The position numbers and the translations under genes were made by a program. This document shows positions 34,642 to 43,778 of a stretch of DNA of 64,000 nt, one piece after another. The notes under the pieces were generated by a model, which saw only the letters and a list, made by a program, of their open reading frames with translations, was not told the origin of the DNA and ran no database searches. Numbering within the stretch: position 1 is the stretch's first letter; every line of letters starts with the position of its first letter. The stretch lies in NCBI GenBank assembly GCA_964405735.1, contig CAYOPD010000009.1, positions 4,460-68,459 on the forward strand, read 5' to 3'. This stretch comes from JADJLQ01 sp964405735. Its GTDB lineage: Bacteria > Bacteroidota > Bacteroidia > Chitinophagales > Saprospiraceae.

Positions 34642-36683
34642 AAGGCAAGGGTATCCATTTTCGCGATGTTCCTTTTGACAGTTCCCTGAGAGGGTCCTCG
34701 CCACAGCCGCCTATGACAGGTCTCCCTCCATTCCGTGGCGGACCATATGCCACGATGTATGTATCGCAGCCCTGGACCATCCGGCAGTATGCGGGTTTTT
34801 CCACTGCGGAAGAGAGCAATGCTTTTTACAAAAACAATCTCGCGGCCGGCCAGCGGGGATTGAGTGTGGCCTTTGACCTGGCTACCCACCGGGGATACGA
34901 TTCTGACCATCCACGGGTCAGGGGGGATGTGGGTAAAGCCGGTGTTGCCATCGATAGCGTGGAGGACATGAAAATCCTCTTTGACGGGATTCCGCTGGAT
35001 AAGATGTCGGTATCCATGACCATGAATGGCGCGGTCATTCCCATACTTGCTTTTTTTATTGTCTGCGCGGAAGAACAGAACGTGCGGCCTGACCAACTCA
35101 CCGGTACCATTCAGAATGATATCCTGAAGGAATTCCTGGTTCGCAATACTTATATTTATCCGCCTGTGGCATCCATGCGGCTGGTGACCGATATCTTTAA
35201 ATTCACTTCAACACACCTTCCCCGCTTCAATTCGATCAGCGTGAGCGGCTATCATATGCTCGAAGCCGGGGCCCCTCCGCACCTTGAACTGGCTTTTACC
35301 CTGGCGGATGGGTTGGAGTACCTGCAATATGGCATCCGGGCGGGTCTTGGGATCGATGAGTTTGCTCCCCGGATTTCTTTTTTTTTCGGGATCGGGATGG
35401 ACTTTTTTCGTGAAATCGCTAAACTGAGGGCTGCCCGGATCCTTTGGGCAAGGCTTGTAAAAACAGCCGGGAGCGATTCGCCCAGGTCTCAGGTATTGCG
35501 CACCCATTGCCAGACCTCAGGCTGGTCGTTGACGCAGCAGGATCCTTATAACAACATAGCCAGGACAGCCCTGGAAGCGCTTGCCGCAGCATGGGGCGGG
35601 ACCCAGTCCCTGCACACCAATTCCATGGATGAGGCGGTATCCCTTCCAACTCAGGAAACCGCGGCCATTGCCCGGGAAACCCAACTTTATTTGCAAAAGG
35701 AAGCAGGCTTTGGACATTGGCCGGATCCGTCAGGGGGGTCTACCCTGATTGAATCGCTGACCGATGAACTTGCAAGGGAGAGTTGGAAAATCATCGAAGA
35801 GATTCGTTCCCTGGGCGGCATGACCAGGGCCATTCAGGAAGGCTATCCCAAAAGAAGGATTGAAGAAGCGGCCGCTCTGAAGCAGGCGCGCATAGACAGC
35901 GGAGAGGATAAAATCATCGGCCTCAATATTTATCCGCCGGAGCAGGAATCTGTTATTCCGGTCCTTCAGGTTGATCATCAAAAAGTATTGCAAATCCAGA
36001 AGAAGCGGCTGGATACCCTCAAAAAAAACCGCAATCAGGGGCGGGTCAACCAGGCCCTTCAGCGTATTACCCGTGCCTGCAGGAACGAAGAAGACAACAT
36101 ACTCGCGCAGGCCATCGAGGCTGCACGAATGCGGGCTACCCTGGGCGAAATCTCTTCGGCCATTGAAAAGGCATTCGGTAGATATCATGCCCCCGCGGGG
36201 GGTTTGTCCAAAATCTATGCAGCCCACAGCATGAAAAATAAATATTTCAAAAAGGCGTGTAAACGGGTCCTTGACTTCGAGAAAAAATTTGGGAGGCGGC
36301 CAAGGATCCTGATCGCCAAAATGGGCCAGGATGGCCACGACCGCGGTGCCCGAATCATCGCCACCGGTTTTGCCGACCTGGGTTTTGATGTGGACATCGG
36401 TCCCTTGTTTCAAACGCCGGCTGAAACGGCGAGGCATGCGATCGAAAACGACGTACATTTTGTAGGAGTATCTACCCTGGCAGGGGCGCATCAGGCCCTT
36501 ATTCCCGAATTGATCGATATCCTTAAAGAGAATGACCGCGAAGACATAGCAGTTATTGCAGGCGGTATCATCCCGGATGCCGATGCCCGGGCTTTGTTTG
36601 ATAAAGGAGTGCTTGCCGTATTTGGTCCAGGAACCAATCTGGCCGAAGCGGCTTGCGAATTGATGAAGCTAAGCCTTAGATAA
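34638..36683 (+). CDS. scpA: methylmalonyl-CoA mutase, large subunit
   Basis: Adenosylcobalamin-dependent mutase of 681 residues that interconverts succinyl-CoA and methylmalonyl-CoA. The substrate barrel carries RGGPYATMY and QRGLSVAFDLATHRGYDSDH and runs to about residue 530. The C-terminal cobalamin-binding domain is seen in IAKMGQDGHDRGARII, with the axial His in DGHDRG, then GVSTLAGAH and GGIIPD. It is slightly shorter than typical (about 710-730). The first ATG overlaps the upstream stop by four bases. The small subunit, epimerase and MeaB chaperone are not in the window. Confidence 0.95.
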   Translation: MKGKGIHFRDVPFDSSLRGSSPQPPMTGLPPFRGGPYATMYVSQPWTIRQYAGFSTAEESNAFYKNNLAAGQRGLSVAFDLATHRGYDSDHPRVRGDVGKAGVAIDSVEDMKILFDGIPLDKMSVSMTMNGAVIPILAFFIVCAEEQNVRPDQLTGTIQNDILKEFLVRNTYIYPPVASMRLVTDIFKFTSTHLPRFNSISVSGYHMLEAGAPPHLELAFTLADGLEYLQYGIRAGLGIDEFAPRISFFFGIGMDFFREIAKLRAARILWARLVKTAGSDSPRSQVLRTHCQTSGWSLTQQDPYNNIARTALEALAAAWGGTQSLHTNSMDEAVSLPTQETAAIARETQLYLQKEAGFGHWPDPSGGSTLIESLTDELARESWKIIEEIRSLGGMTRAIQEGYPKRRIEEAAALKQARIDSGEDKIIGLNIYPPEQESVIPVLQVDHQKVLQIQKKRLDTLKKNRNQGRVNQALQRITRACRNEEDNILAQAIEAARMRATLGEISSAIEKAFGRYHAPAGGLSKIYAAHSMKNKYFKKACKRVLDFEKKFGRRPRILIAKMGQDGHDRGARIIATGFADLGFDVDIGPLFQTPAETARHAIENDVHFVGVSTLAGAHQALIPELIDILKENDREDIAVIAGGIIPDADARALFDKGVLAVFGPGTNLAEAACELMKLSLR

Positions 36684-36769
36684 GGAAGAAAGTAGGAAAG
36701 GAGAAGGGCGAACGGTGAAAGGCGAAAGGCGAAAGGCTGTCCATGCCTGAATTTGGTTGAAAAGCTTTC
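36684..36769. repeat. heptamer tandem-repeat relic (GAAAGGC)
   Basis: Between the convergent mutase and hemW genes lies a purine-rich stretch with GGTGAAAGGCGAAAGGCGAA-type heptamer reiterations at about 36711-36738. It is similar in style to the other convergent-gap relics but has a different unit. Confidence 0.6.
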
Positions 36770-37882
36770 TCACAGAAACAAATCCACGGTCACCCGGTCA
36801 GCCATAAATTTTCCTTTTCTGGTAAGCCGGTAAAAATTGCCTTCCTGTAAAAGGTGCCCGCTCTGAATGTGTTTTTCCGCGCTTTGGATCAGGTGAGGCC
36901 GGAACGATTCAGGCACTTTCAGGAGATCCAGTCCTTCCGCAGTCCGGATCCGGGTAAGGACGAGTTCATTATAGATATGGATGGGGTCCAGTAGTTCTGA
37001 TTCATAATAAGGCATTCCTTCGGCGATGGCTTTAATATAAACATGGTTATTCGATACATTCCATTGCCGTTCTCCTTCACGATAGGAATGAGCGGAAGGG
37101 CCTATACCCAGGTATTCCACACCTTGCCAATAACTGCTGTTGTGTTTGGATTCAAAACCGGCTTTGGCAAAATTGGAAATTTCATAGTGTCTCCAGCCAC
37201 GTTGTCCTGCTTCATCTATGAGAAAGTCAAATTGCCGGATCGTCTCTTCGTCCTCCGGGGCAGGGGACTTTCCTTTTTTAATTTGATCCGCGAGGATGGT
37301 CCTGGGCTCCACCGTAAGGGCATAACAGGACAGGTGCGGAATGTCCAGGTCAAAAGCCTGCAGCAGGTTTCTTCGCCATTGATCCATGGAGGAGCCAGGT
37401 ATTCCGTAAATCAGGTCAATGGTTATATTGTCATACCCCGCTTCCTTGCTCCATTGGATCGATTCCAGGGCCTGTCCCGCATGATGCGCGCGATGCATAA
37501 ATTTCAGGTCATCATCCAAAAAGGATTGGACGCCGATGCTCAGACGGTTGATGCCGGCATCACGGAGTTGCCTTAGGTACTGTGGATTCAGATCATCCGG
37601 GTTGGCCTCAAGGGTCACTTCGCATTCAGGTTCTACTTCATACAGTACATGGATATGCGAAATCAATGATTTTATTTCGGCCGCCTGGAGGAGGGAAGGG
37701 GTGCCACCCCCAAAATAAATCGTCGAAATGAGCCTGCCGGGCAAATAGGTTTTTCGAAGGTCAAGTTCTCGGTGCAGGGCTTTAACCAATTCATCCTTGT
37801 ATTTGAGATTGGTGGAAAAATGAAAATTACAATATGTGCAGGCCTGTTTGCAAAAAGGGATGTGAATGTAGATGCCTGCCAT
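36770..37882 (-). CDS. hemW: HemW-like radical SAM heme chaperone
   Basis: Radical SAM protein of 370 residues from the ATG at 37882 (MAGIYIHIPFCKQACTYCNF). The cluster cysteines are Cys11, Cys15 and Cys18, followed by the Phe/Asn residues typical of HemW (CNF). Further motifs are YFGGGTPSLL, LEANPDDL, RLSIGVQSF and YEISNFAKAG. Earlier annotated as oxygen-independent coproporphyrinogen oxidase, HemW proteins carry heme instead. An in-frame extension to 37957 would run into the divergent barrel gene and is rejected. Confidence 0.92.
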   Translation of the reverse strand: MAGIYIHIPFCKQACTYCNFHFSTNLKYKDELVKALHRELDLRKTYLPGRLISTIYFGGGTPSLLQAAEIKSLISHIHVLYEVEPECEVTLEANPDDLNPQYLRQLRDAGINRLSIGVQSFLDDDLKFMHRAHHAGQALESIQWSKEAGYDNITIDLIYGIPGSSMDQWRRNLLQAFDLDIPHLSCYALTVEPRTILADQIKKGKSPAPEDEETIRQFDFLIDEAGQRGWRHYEISNFAKAGFESKHNSSYWQGVEYLGIGPSAHSYREGERQWNVSNNHVYIKAIAEGMPYYESELLDPIHIYNELVLTRIRTAEGLDLLKVPESFRPHLIQSAEKHIQSGHLLQEGNFYRLTRKGKFMADRVTVDLFL

Positions 37883-37896
37883 ACCGGTAAAAGGGC

Positions 37897-37919
37897 AAAA
37901 TACAGGCTTCCTGTATTTT
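37897..37919. promoter_or_regulatory. 10-bp perfect inverted repeat in the hemW / Omp85-like divergent spacer
   Basis: AAAATACAGG-CTT-CCTGTATTTT lies in the 52-base spacer between two divergent start codons (37882 and 37935). Its position suggests an operator acting on both genes. A hairpin in the leader of either transcript is the alternative. Confidence 0.5.
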
Positions 37920-37934
37920 CGCGGGGAATTGGTC

Positions 37935-39704
37935 ATGAAAAAATGGTCCGGTCTCATCCTTTCCTGTTTATACGCGATAACATCCGTAGCCCAGCAACCT
38001 GTAAGACTAACTATCCGGTTTGAGGATCAGGAAGGGGGGCGTCTGCTGAATTCGATTTATGCTACCAAAGACGAAGCGAAAAAAAGAATTCTGGAGATCG
38101 TCGACTCTTTTCATTCGAGGGGATTTCTGGCCTGTCACCATCAGATCCTGGCTGAATCCGATACCCTGCTCGAAGTCCTTGTTCATACCGGTTCAGTATA
38201 TGTATGGGGGAAGGTGGATATGACCGGCATTCCTCTTTCGTTTTTAATCAACTCAGGCCTGCTCCGGCGCAAGGATGTTGACCAGGACTGGAACCTGGAT
38301 CAATGCAGGTCGTATATGAAACAATTGGCGGATCATCTTGCCGGCCTGGGTTATCCCTATGCTGTTGTTTTTTTAGACAGTACGCGATTGGAAGGACAAA
38401 GGATCAACGCAAGGATGAACCTGAACACTGGCCCCCGGGTGATCCTGGATACCCTGGAATGGGATGAAGGCTTGAAAATTTCAACTTCGCTCCTTCGACG
38501 AATCCTCGGAATACAGAGCGGTTCTCCATTTAGCAAAAAAAAGATTGACCAGGGGGTAAAGGCCCTGACGGATTATTCCTTTATAGAGCAATATGCCGAT
38601 CCCGATATCACGCTGTCGAGGAACCTGGCCCGGGTAAGGCTTTATCTTCGGGCTCGCCGTTCAAGCCAGGTGGATGCCCTCATAGGCATACTGCCTGCGT
38701 CCGAGCCGGGTGGAAAATTAAAATTCAATGGTAATTTCAGAGCAGACTTATTGAATCAACTCGGAAGGGGAGAGCGGTTCAGTTTTGATTTTCAGAGCCT
38801 TCAGTCAAACAGCCAGGAATTGAGAATCAGGACCGGAGCTCCGTTTTTATTTCAACTTCCTTTCCATCCCTATTTTCAGTTTAATCTCTACCGGCGCGAC
38901 TCCCTCTTCCTGGATGTATTTGTCGAACTGGGTGCTGTTCTACCGGTTGGAAAACAGGGTGAAATCCGTTTATTCCTTGGCCAGAAATCCTCCTCTTTAT
39001 TGACACCCGACCTGCAACAAATCCTCACCAGCCGGAGTCTGCCGGATGCCCTGGATCTGCGGCTGAATCACCTTGGTGCAGGTCTGCGGTTCAGGCGCCT
39101 GGATGCTGAAAGGAATCCAAGAAGAGGGTATTCCATCAATCTTTATGCTCATGGGGCAAGCCGGAAAATCATCTCCAATGTGTCCATCACCAGCCTGAAG
39201 GATCCTGTGGATTCCAGTTTTTCATTTGCGGGCTTGTATGACCAGGTTAAAAAAAATGGGTATTCCTTTGATGTACAGGCGGAGGTGGAAAAATATACGG
39301 CCCTTGGCAAGTATGGTACCTGGCGCACTTGGTTGCGAAGCGCCAACCGGCAGGCTTCCAGTCCCCTTCAGTTCAATGAGAGATGGAGGCTGGGTGGTTT
39401 CAAATTGCTCAGGGGTTTCGATGAAGAATCGATTTTTGCCAGTGCCTATCATCTGTGGACCAATGAAGCCCGGCTCCTTACCGGGGAATGGTCTTATATC
39501 CAGGTATTTTCCGACCTGGCCTTGGTCAACCAATTTTCCGGGGATCAGTTTCGGTATGCCACTTTCTGGGGCCTTGGTGCGGGTTTGACCTTCAATACTT
39601 CTCTTGGAAATTTATCGGTGTCTGTTGCTGCGGGGAGGCGTTATCCCGATGCCTTTGACCTGCGTGGGATCAAATTGCATATCGGGTACCTTACGGTTTT
39701 TTGA
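37935..39704 (+). CDS. Omp85-family outer membrane protein (POTRA plus barrel)
   Basis: Protein of 589 residues from the ATG at 37935. A signal peptide (LILSCLYAITSVAQQ) precedes two or three POTRA-like modules to about residue 270. The 16-strand type barrel covers the rest and contains the lid-loop motif WRLGGFKLLRGFDEESIF, which corresponds to the VRGF/Y motif of BamA and TamA. It ends in an aromatic strand (LHIGYLTVF). It is shorter than BamA and probably a specialised assembly or secretion pore. The ATG at 37872 lies before the signal peptide and overlaps hemW, so it is not used. Confidence 0.85.
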   Translation: MKKWSGLILSCLYAITSVAQQPVRLTIRFEDQEGGRLLNSIYATKDEAKKRILEIVDSFHSRGFLACHHQILAESDTLLEVLVHTGSVYVWGKVDMTGIPLSFLINSGLLRRKDVDQDWNLDQCRSYMKQLADHLAGLGYPYAVVFLDSTRLEGQRINARMNLNTGPRVILDTLEWDEGLKISTSLLRRILGIQSGSPFSKKKIDQGVKALTDYSFIEQYADPDITLSRNLARVRLYLRARRSSQVDALIGILPASEPGGKLKFNGNFRADLLNQLGRGERFSFDFQSLQSNSQELRIRTGAPFLFQLPFHPYFQFNLYRRDSLFLDVFVELGAVLPVGKQGEIRLFLGQKSSSLLTPDLQQILTSRSLPDALDLRLNHLGAGLRFRRLDAERNPRRGYSINLYAHGASRKIISNVSITSLKDPVDSSFSFAGLYDQVKKNGYSFDVQAEVEKYTALGKYGTWRTWLRSANRQASSPLQFNERWRLGGFKLLRGFDEESIFASAYHLWTNEARLLTGEWSYIQVFSDLALVNQFSGDQFRYATFWGLGAGLTFNTSLGNLSVSVAAGRRYPDAFDLRGIKLHIGYLTVF

Positions 39705-39876
39705 TTCCAGGGGAGTCCAGGAAAAGACATCAGAAAGAGCGCTCATGGAGATCGCGGAGAACACGGGGTATTTTCCCGATTTCAGTCAAACGGCAATCCT
39801 TATTCCTTGGTTTTTTGAATCTACTCCGTGTACCCGGTGGGCTCCGTGCGATGCTGTTGGCGATATAAGAGTGGGC
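39705..39876. repeat. CACGGAG-type heptamer repeat relic
   Basis: Between the convergent Omp85-like and O-methyltransferase genes there are degenerate reiterations resembling ATCGCGGAGAACACGGGG near 39750 and the complementary CTCCGTGTACCCGG...CTCCGTGC near 39825-39850. No gene is seen. Confidence 0.55.
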
Positions 39877-40515
39877 CTACACCTCCTTCTTCTGTATTAT
39901 TGTAATGCCGTCCCTGAGCGGCAGGATCATCGCCTTCACACGGGCATCGTTTTTTATTTTTTCATTAAATGCCTGGATGGCCCTGGTTTCTTTATCGGGC
40001 TGTGCATCCACAACCTTCCCAAACCAGAGGACATTGTCCACCAGGATGGATCCATCAGGACCAAGCAGGGGCAAAACTCTTTCGTATAGTTCTTCATTAA
40101 ATTGTTTGTTGGCATCGATCCACACCAGGTCAAAGAATCCAGGTAAGGTGGATAGCCTGGAACGGGCATCCCCAATGATCAGGTCCAGTTTATGGCTTTT
40201 GCCAGCCAGATGAAAATATTTTCGAATGACGGCCTCATATTCTTCATTCACTTCGATGCAGGTGATCCGGCCCTGATCGGGAAGTCCCTGGGCGAGACAA
40301 AGCGCAGAATATCCTGTAAAGCTGCCGATCTCGAGTATACGATGCGGTTTCAGCCATTTACTCAGTTGGATTAAAAACCTGCCCATTACGGGACCACAGG
40401 ACATAAACGGGTTGACCGTGGAAAGTCCGGTTTCCCTTTCCAGCTGGTTGAGATATTCCGGCAGGTCGTGGCTGTACCGGTTGCAATAATCCAGGATGCG
40501 TTCATCCGGCCACAT
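39877..40515 (-). CDS. class I SAM-dependent O-methyltransferase
   Basis: Protein of 212 residues of the catechol/caffeoyl-CoA O-methyltransferase (methyltransf_3) family. The SAM loop is ILEIGSFTGYSALCLA, the metal-binding Asp is in FFDLVWIDANK, and the second metal motif is ILVDNVLWFGKV. The small-molecule substrate is unknown. I start at the ATG at 40515, which overlaps the last 14 bases of the upstream EamA transporter gene, so the two are probably translationally coupled. An in-frame start at 40557 lies deep inside that gene. Confidence 0.9.
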   Translation of the reverse strand: MWPDERILDYCNRYSHDLPEYLNQLERETGLSTVNPFMSCGPVMGRFLIQLSKWLKPHRILEIGSFTGYSALCLAQGLPDQGRITCIEVNEEYEAVIRKYFHLAGKSHKLDLIIGDARSRLSTLPGFFDLVWIDANKQFNEELYERVLPLLGPDGSILVDNVLWFGKVVDAQPDKETRAIQAFNEKIKNDARVKAMILPLRDGITIIQKKEV

Positions 40516-41392
40516 GGGACAATCTTTTTTGCAGGTAAGGGTAGCTAAGGACAGCAATCAGTATAAAAGCGGCGCCGGTATAAAATCCGGCATTCAGTGA
40601 TTTATTTTCTTTCAATAGGACAATGGCCAGCAGGATGCCATAAACCGGTTCGAGATTGATGACCAGGTTGAGGGCAAAAGCCGAGACATGGTGCAGGGCA
40701 AACAGCGACATCGCATGGGCAATGGTGGTGCACAATACACCCAGGATCAAAAGATGGGCCCAATCCGTTTTGGCCGGCCACCAGGAGATGGGTCCGGCGG
40801 CGATCTGGTAAAACCAGAGAAGGAGGCTGAGGGTGATCAGTGCGCTGGTCATCTCCATCCAGGAAATATTCCAAACGCTGGCCCTGGTGATGTATTTTTT
40901 ATTAAGGCTCGAAAATACGGCGGCCAGGAAAGCGGAGAGGAGGCCGGCCAGCACTCCTCCATATCTTGAAGAATCGATGTTTTGAACGACCAGGGCCATG
41001 CCGGGGACAATTAAAAAAGCAATAAAAAAATCAAACCGGTTAAACGGTTTTTTAGTCAGAAAGGGCTCGATGAGGCTGAGAAAAAAACAGGTTGTTGCCA
41101 TGCAGACGAGACATACGGACGCTCCTGCCAGTTTTACCGAAGCAAAAAAACTCACCCAGTGCACAGCGATGATGGCGCCAATACCTGAAAATCGCAGGAT
41201 TTGTTTCAAAGGCAGCACAGTAAGAAATTTTAATCCACGGGTAAAAAAAAGCAGGCTGACGCTCGCGATCAGCACGCGCCACCATACCAGGCTGAGGGCA
41301 GGCAGGCTGATCAGTGCCCCGAGAATCGCCGTAAAACCAAATAACAATACGGCCAAGTGAAGCAGGATATAGGAGCGGACCAATGGTGACAT
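40502..41392 (-). CDS. EamA/DMT-family transporter
   Basis: Inner-membrane protein of 296 residues with ten predicted helices in two EamA repeats, of the drug/metabolite transporter superfamily. The first repeat begins ILLHLAVLLFGFTAILGALI, and the second ends with the typical NLEPVYGILLAIVLLKE motif. The transported substrate cannot be predicted. It overlaps the O-methyltransferase gene downstream. Confidence 0.9.
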   Translation of the reverse strand: MSPLVRSYILLHLAVLLFGFTAILGALISLPALSLVWWRVLIASVSLLFFTRGLKFLTVLPLKQILRFSGIGAIIAVHWVSFFASVKLAGASVCLVCMATTCFFLSLIEPFLTKKPFNRFDFFIAFLIVPGMALVVQNIDSSRYGGVLAGLLSAFLAAVFSSLNKKYITRASVWNISWMEMTSALITLSLLLWFYQIAAGPISWWPAKTDWAHLLILGVLCTTIAHAMSLFALHHVSAFALNLVINLEPVYGILLAIVLLKENKSLNAGFYTGAAFILIAVLSYPYLQKRLSHVAG

Positions 41393-41472
41393 GTATACCG
41401 GAACAAGATGAGGCGACTAAATATATGCTTTTGTACAAGATGTTAATTAAGAGCGGTTGAATTATATTTTTC

Positions 41473-41480
41473 TAAATTTG
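41473..41480 (+). promoter_or_regulatory. candidate -7 box for the peroxiredoxin-clpS-aat genes
   Basis: TAAATTTG, an exact TAnnTTTG match 19 bases before the peroxiredoxin ATG. Confidence 0.45.
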
Positions 41481-41499
41481 CAGCTTACTTGCCAAGCAT

Positions 41500-41964
41500 A
41501 TGAATATCGGTTCGATCGCACCTCATATCGCCTTATACAATACCGAACGCAAAAAGATAGATTTAAATGATTACCAGGGTAAAAAGATCGTTTTGTTCTT
41601 TTTCCCTGCGGCCTGGACCGGCACCTGTACGGCCGAAATGTGCTCGGTCAGGGATGATTATTCTTATTATGAAGGGCTCCGGGCGGAAGTGTTCGGGATA
41701 TCGGTGGATTCGCCCTTTGCTTTGAAAAAATTTAAAGAAGACCAACAGATCGGTTTTGAACTTTTAAGCGATTTCAACAAAGAAGTGATCCGGGCTTATG
41801 ACGTCTATCGTCAGGTTTTCGTCTGTGAAATGCATGGGGTGGCTGAACGCTCCGTTTTTATCATTGGCTCCGATGGAACCATTCAATATCGTGAAGTGTT
41901 AGAAAATCCTGGCAACCTGCCTGATTTTGCCGCGCTGAAACGGGCATTGGAAACTATAAATTAA
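41500..41964 (+). CDS. peroxiredoxin (AhpC/TSA family)
   Basis: Thiol peroxidase of 154 residues. The peroxidatic Cys43 sits in FPAAWTGTCTAEMC, the PxxxTxxC signature of the family. Cys48 and a Cys at CEMHGV are possible resolving residues. The thioredoxin-fold Arg lies in GVAERSVFIIG. It is probably an AhpE/1-Cys or atypical type. It leads a run of four same-strand genes (peroxiredoxin, clpS, aat, FkbM methyltransferase) with short gaps. Confidence 0.93.
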   Translation: MNIGSIAPHIALYNTERKKIDLNDYQGKKIVLFFFPAAWTGTCTAEMCSVRDDYSYYEGLRAEVFGISVDSPFALKKFKEDQQIGFELLSDFNKEVIRAYDVYRQVFVCEMHGVAERSVFIIGSDGTIQYREVLENPGNLPDFAALKRALETIN

Positions 41965-41983
41965 ATTACTCAACTAAGGTCAA

Positions 41984-42292
41984 ATGGATAATTTCTCAAA
42001 AACGAAATGGGACGAGGATGTCCTGGTGGACGAAGGCGAGGTAGATCTCGATGATCCCGCCCTCCTGGTGGTTTACAACGATGATGTCAACACCTTTGAC
42101 TGGGTGATCCAATGCCTTATGGAAGTATGCAACCACACTTTCGAACAATCAGAACAATTGTCCCTGCTCATCCACTTCAAGGGCAAAGCCACGGTCAAGA
42201 CCGCCCCCTTCGACGATCTGCGGCCAATGAAGGATGCCCTGGTGGAAAGAGGCCTGTCTGCCGTGATCGAAGGTGTGAAACAAACCCATTGA
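41984..42292 (+). CDS. clpS: ATP-dependent Clp protease adaptor ClpS
   Basis: Adaptor of 102 residues that recognises N-degron substrates and hands them to ClpA/ClpC. The core motif is LLVVYNDDVNTFDWVIQCLMEV, in which the Asn-Asp-Asp segment forms the N-degron pocket. It has an acidic N-terminal tail, and the C-terminal sheet is LSAVIEGVKQ. The aat gene, which makes N-degrons, follows after only nine bases. Confidence 0.95.
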   Translation: MDNFSKTKWDEDVLVDEGEVDLDDPALLVVYNDDVNTFDWVIQCLMEVCNHTFEQSEQLSLLIHFKGKATVKTAPFDDLRPMKDALVERGLSAVIEGVKQTH

Positions 42293-42301
42293 ATGGCCTG
42301 A

Positions 42302-43048
42302 ATGCAGGAAGGCGCTGCACCGAGGTTTATTCCGGATTCCGGCAAGACCATTGATTTTTGTTCATACCCGGTCGCCTCGATTTCCGGGCAGGATGGCCTG
42401 GTGGCCGTGGGAGCCAATTTTTTACCGGGCACTTTGCTGAGTGCCTACCGTTGCGGCGTATTCCCGTGGTTTATTTACAAAGGTTACGCTTACTGGTATT
42501 GCCCGGATCCCAGATTGGTTTTATTTCCGGTGGACATCCATGTTTCAAAAAGCATGCATCAGGTCTTTGGGCGGAAGCCGTTTGAGGTCACCTGCGACCA
42601 GGCCTTTACCGGTGTCATAAGTGCCTGCGCTTCCGTCCGGCGCAAGAATGAAGATTCAACCTGGATCGACGATGAATATATCGAAGCCTATGTCCGGCTG
42701 CATCAGCAGGGTCATGCCCATTCCTTTGAATGCTGGCAGCATGGGCGACTGGTTGGTGGCCTTTACGGGCTGGGCATGGGGAGAATATTCTTCGGTGAAT
42801 CCATGTTCAGCCTGGAAAAAAATGCCTCTAAAACAGCATTTATTCTGGCTGTAAAATTTTTGGAAAAATCAGGCTTTAAAATGATCGATTGCCAGGTGCC
42901 TTCCGCACACCTTCAAAGCCTTGGTGCCATTCCGATGAGCAAAATGGAATATCTTTTAAAATTGGAGTCCCTGGTTACACCTGGCCCCCTGGATGGTTTC
43001 TCCTGGGAAGGCTTATTCAAACAGTTCATGCAGAATGAGATGGTCTGA
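42302..43048 (+). CDS. aat: leucyl/phenylalanyl-tRNA--protein transferase
   Basis: Protein of 248 residues that adds Leu or Phe from tRNA to N-terminal Arg or Lys of proteins, making ClpS-recognised N-degrons. Recognisable motifs are GLVAVGANFLPGTLLSAYR, GVFPWF, YWYCPDPRLVL, HSFECW, GLYGLGMGRIFFGESMFS, NASKTAF and MIDCQVPSAHLQSLGA. Its 3' end overlaps the start region of the downstream FkbM methyltransferase. Confidence 0.96.
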   Translation: MQEGAAPRFIPDSGKTIDFCSYPVASISGQDGLVAVGANFLPGTLLSAYRCGVFPWFIYKGYAYWYCPDPRLVLFPVDIHVSKSMHQVFGRKPFEVTCDQAFTGVISACASVRRKNEDSTWIDDEYIEAYVRLHQQGHAHSFECWQHGRLVGGLYGLGMGRIFFGESMFSLEKNASKTAFILAVKFLEKSGFKMIDCQVPSAHLQSLGAIPMSKMEYLLKLESLVTPGPLDGFSWEGLFKQFMQNEMV

Positions 43049-43778
43049 AAAATACGGGCTGATGAGATCCTGGCTGATGTATTATGCCAAACCTTTTAAC
43101 CGCCGGAGGCTGAGCCGCTTTTACAGGCAATTTTTAAAGCCCGGGGAGCTCGTGTTCGATATCGGGGCCCACCTGGGTAACCGCAGCCAGGCTTTTCTTG
43201 ACCTGGGCACCTGGGTAGTGGCGGCGGAACCACAGCCATTGTGTGTAAAATACCTGGTTGAACGATTTGGACATCAAAATCGGTTTGAATTACTTCCCTA
43301 TGCCATCGGCCGCGAAGAAGGAATCATTGATTTCCACATCAGCCGCAAGAGCCCGACCCTCTCCACAGCCAGCAGCCCGGACTGGAAAAACCAGATCAAT
43401 CTTTATAGCCGGATAAAAGCCACCTGGGATGAGATCATACAGGTCAGACAACATACCCTGGACCAGTTGATCGAATGGCATGGCCTTCCCCGTTTTTGTA
43501 AGATCGATGCCGAAGGATTTGAATGGGAGATTATTCAGGGTTTGAATCAGGGTATACCCGCTCTTTCCATAGAATTTCTCGCCTTCGATACGGCCAGGAT
43601 CATTCGTTGTATCGATAAACTGAGTACACTGGAAAATTACCGGTTGAATTTTTCACCCGGGGAAAGCCAGCGTTGGTTGTGGAAAACCTGGCAACGACCC
43701 GAAGCGGTTATTGATATCCTGATGCATGAAGGATTGCCAAAGAGGTTTGGAGATTTGTATTTCCGGGTCTATCATTGA
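43035..43778 (+). CDS. FkbM family methyltransferase
   Basis: SAM-dependent methyltransferase of about 247 residues. The SAM loop is LVFDIGAHLGNRSQAFLDLG, the acidic strand is VVAAEPQPLC, and the FkbM motif CKIDAEGFEWEIIQGL is present. The substrate (sugar, lipid or peptide) is unknown. I start at the ATG at 43035, overlapping the aat stop by 14 bases; the ATG at 43062 is an alternative. The 3' end overlaps the convergent lipoprotein gene by seven bases. Confidence 0.88.
   Translation: MRWSEKYGLMRSWLMYYAKPFNRRRLSRFYRQFLKPGELVFDIGAHLGNRSQAFLDLGTWVVAAEPQPLCVKYLVERFGHQNRFELLPYAIGREEGIIDFHISRKSPTLSTASSPDWKNQINLYSRIKATWDEIIQVRQHTLDQLIEWHGLPRFCKIDAEGFEWEIIQGLNQGIPALSIEFLAFDTARIIRCIDKLSTLENYRLNFSPGESQRWLWKTWQRPEAVIDILMHEGLPKRFGDLYFRVYH

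Noticed and set aside
35730..36491. A 253-residue minus-strand open frame opposite methylmalonyl-CoA mutase
   Set aside because: It is a shadow of the conserved mutase coding sequence and shows no motif of its own.
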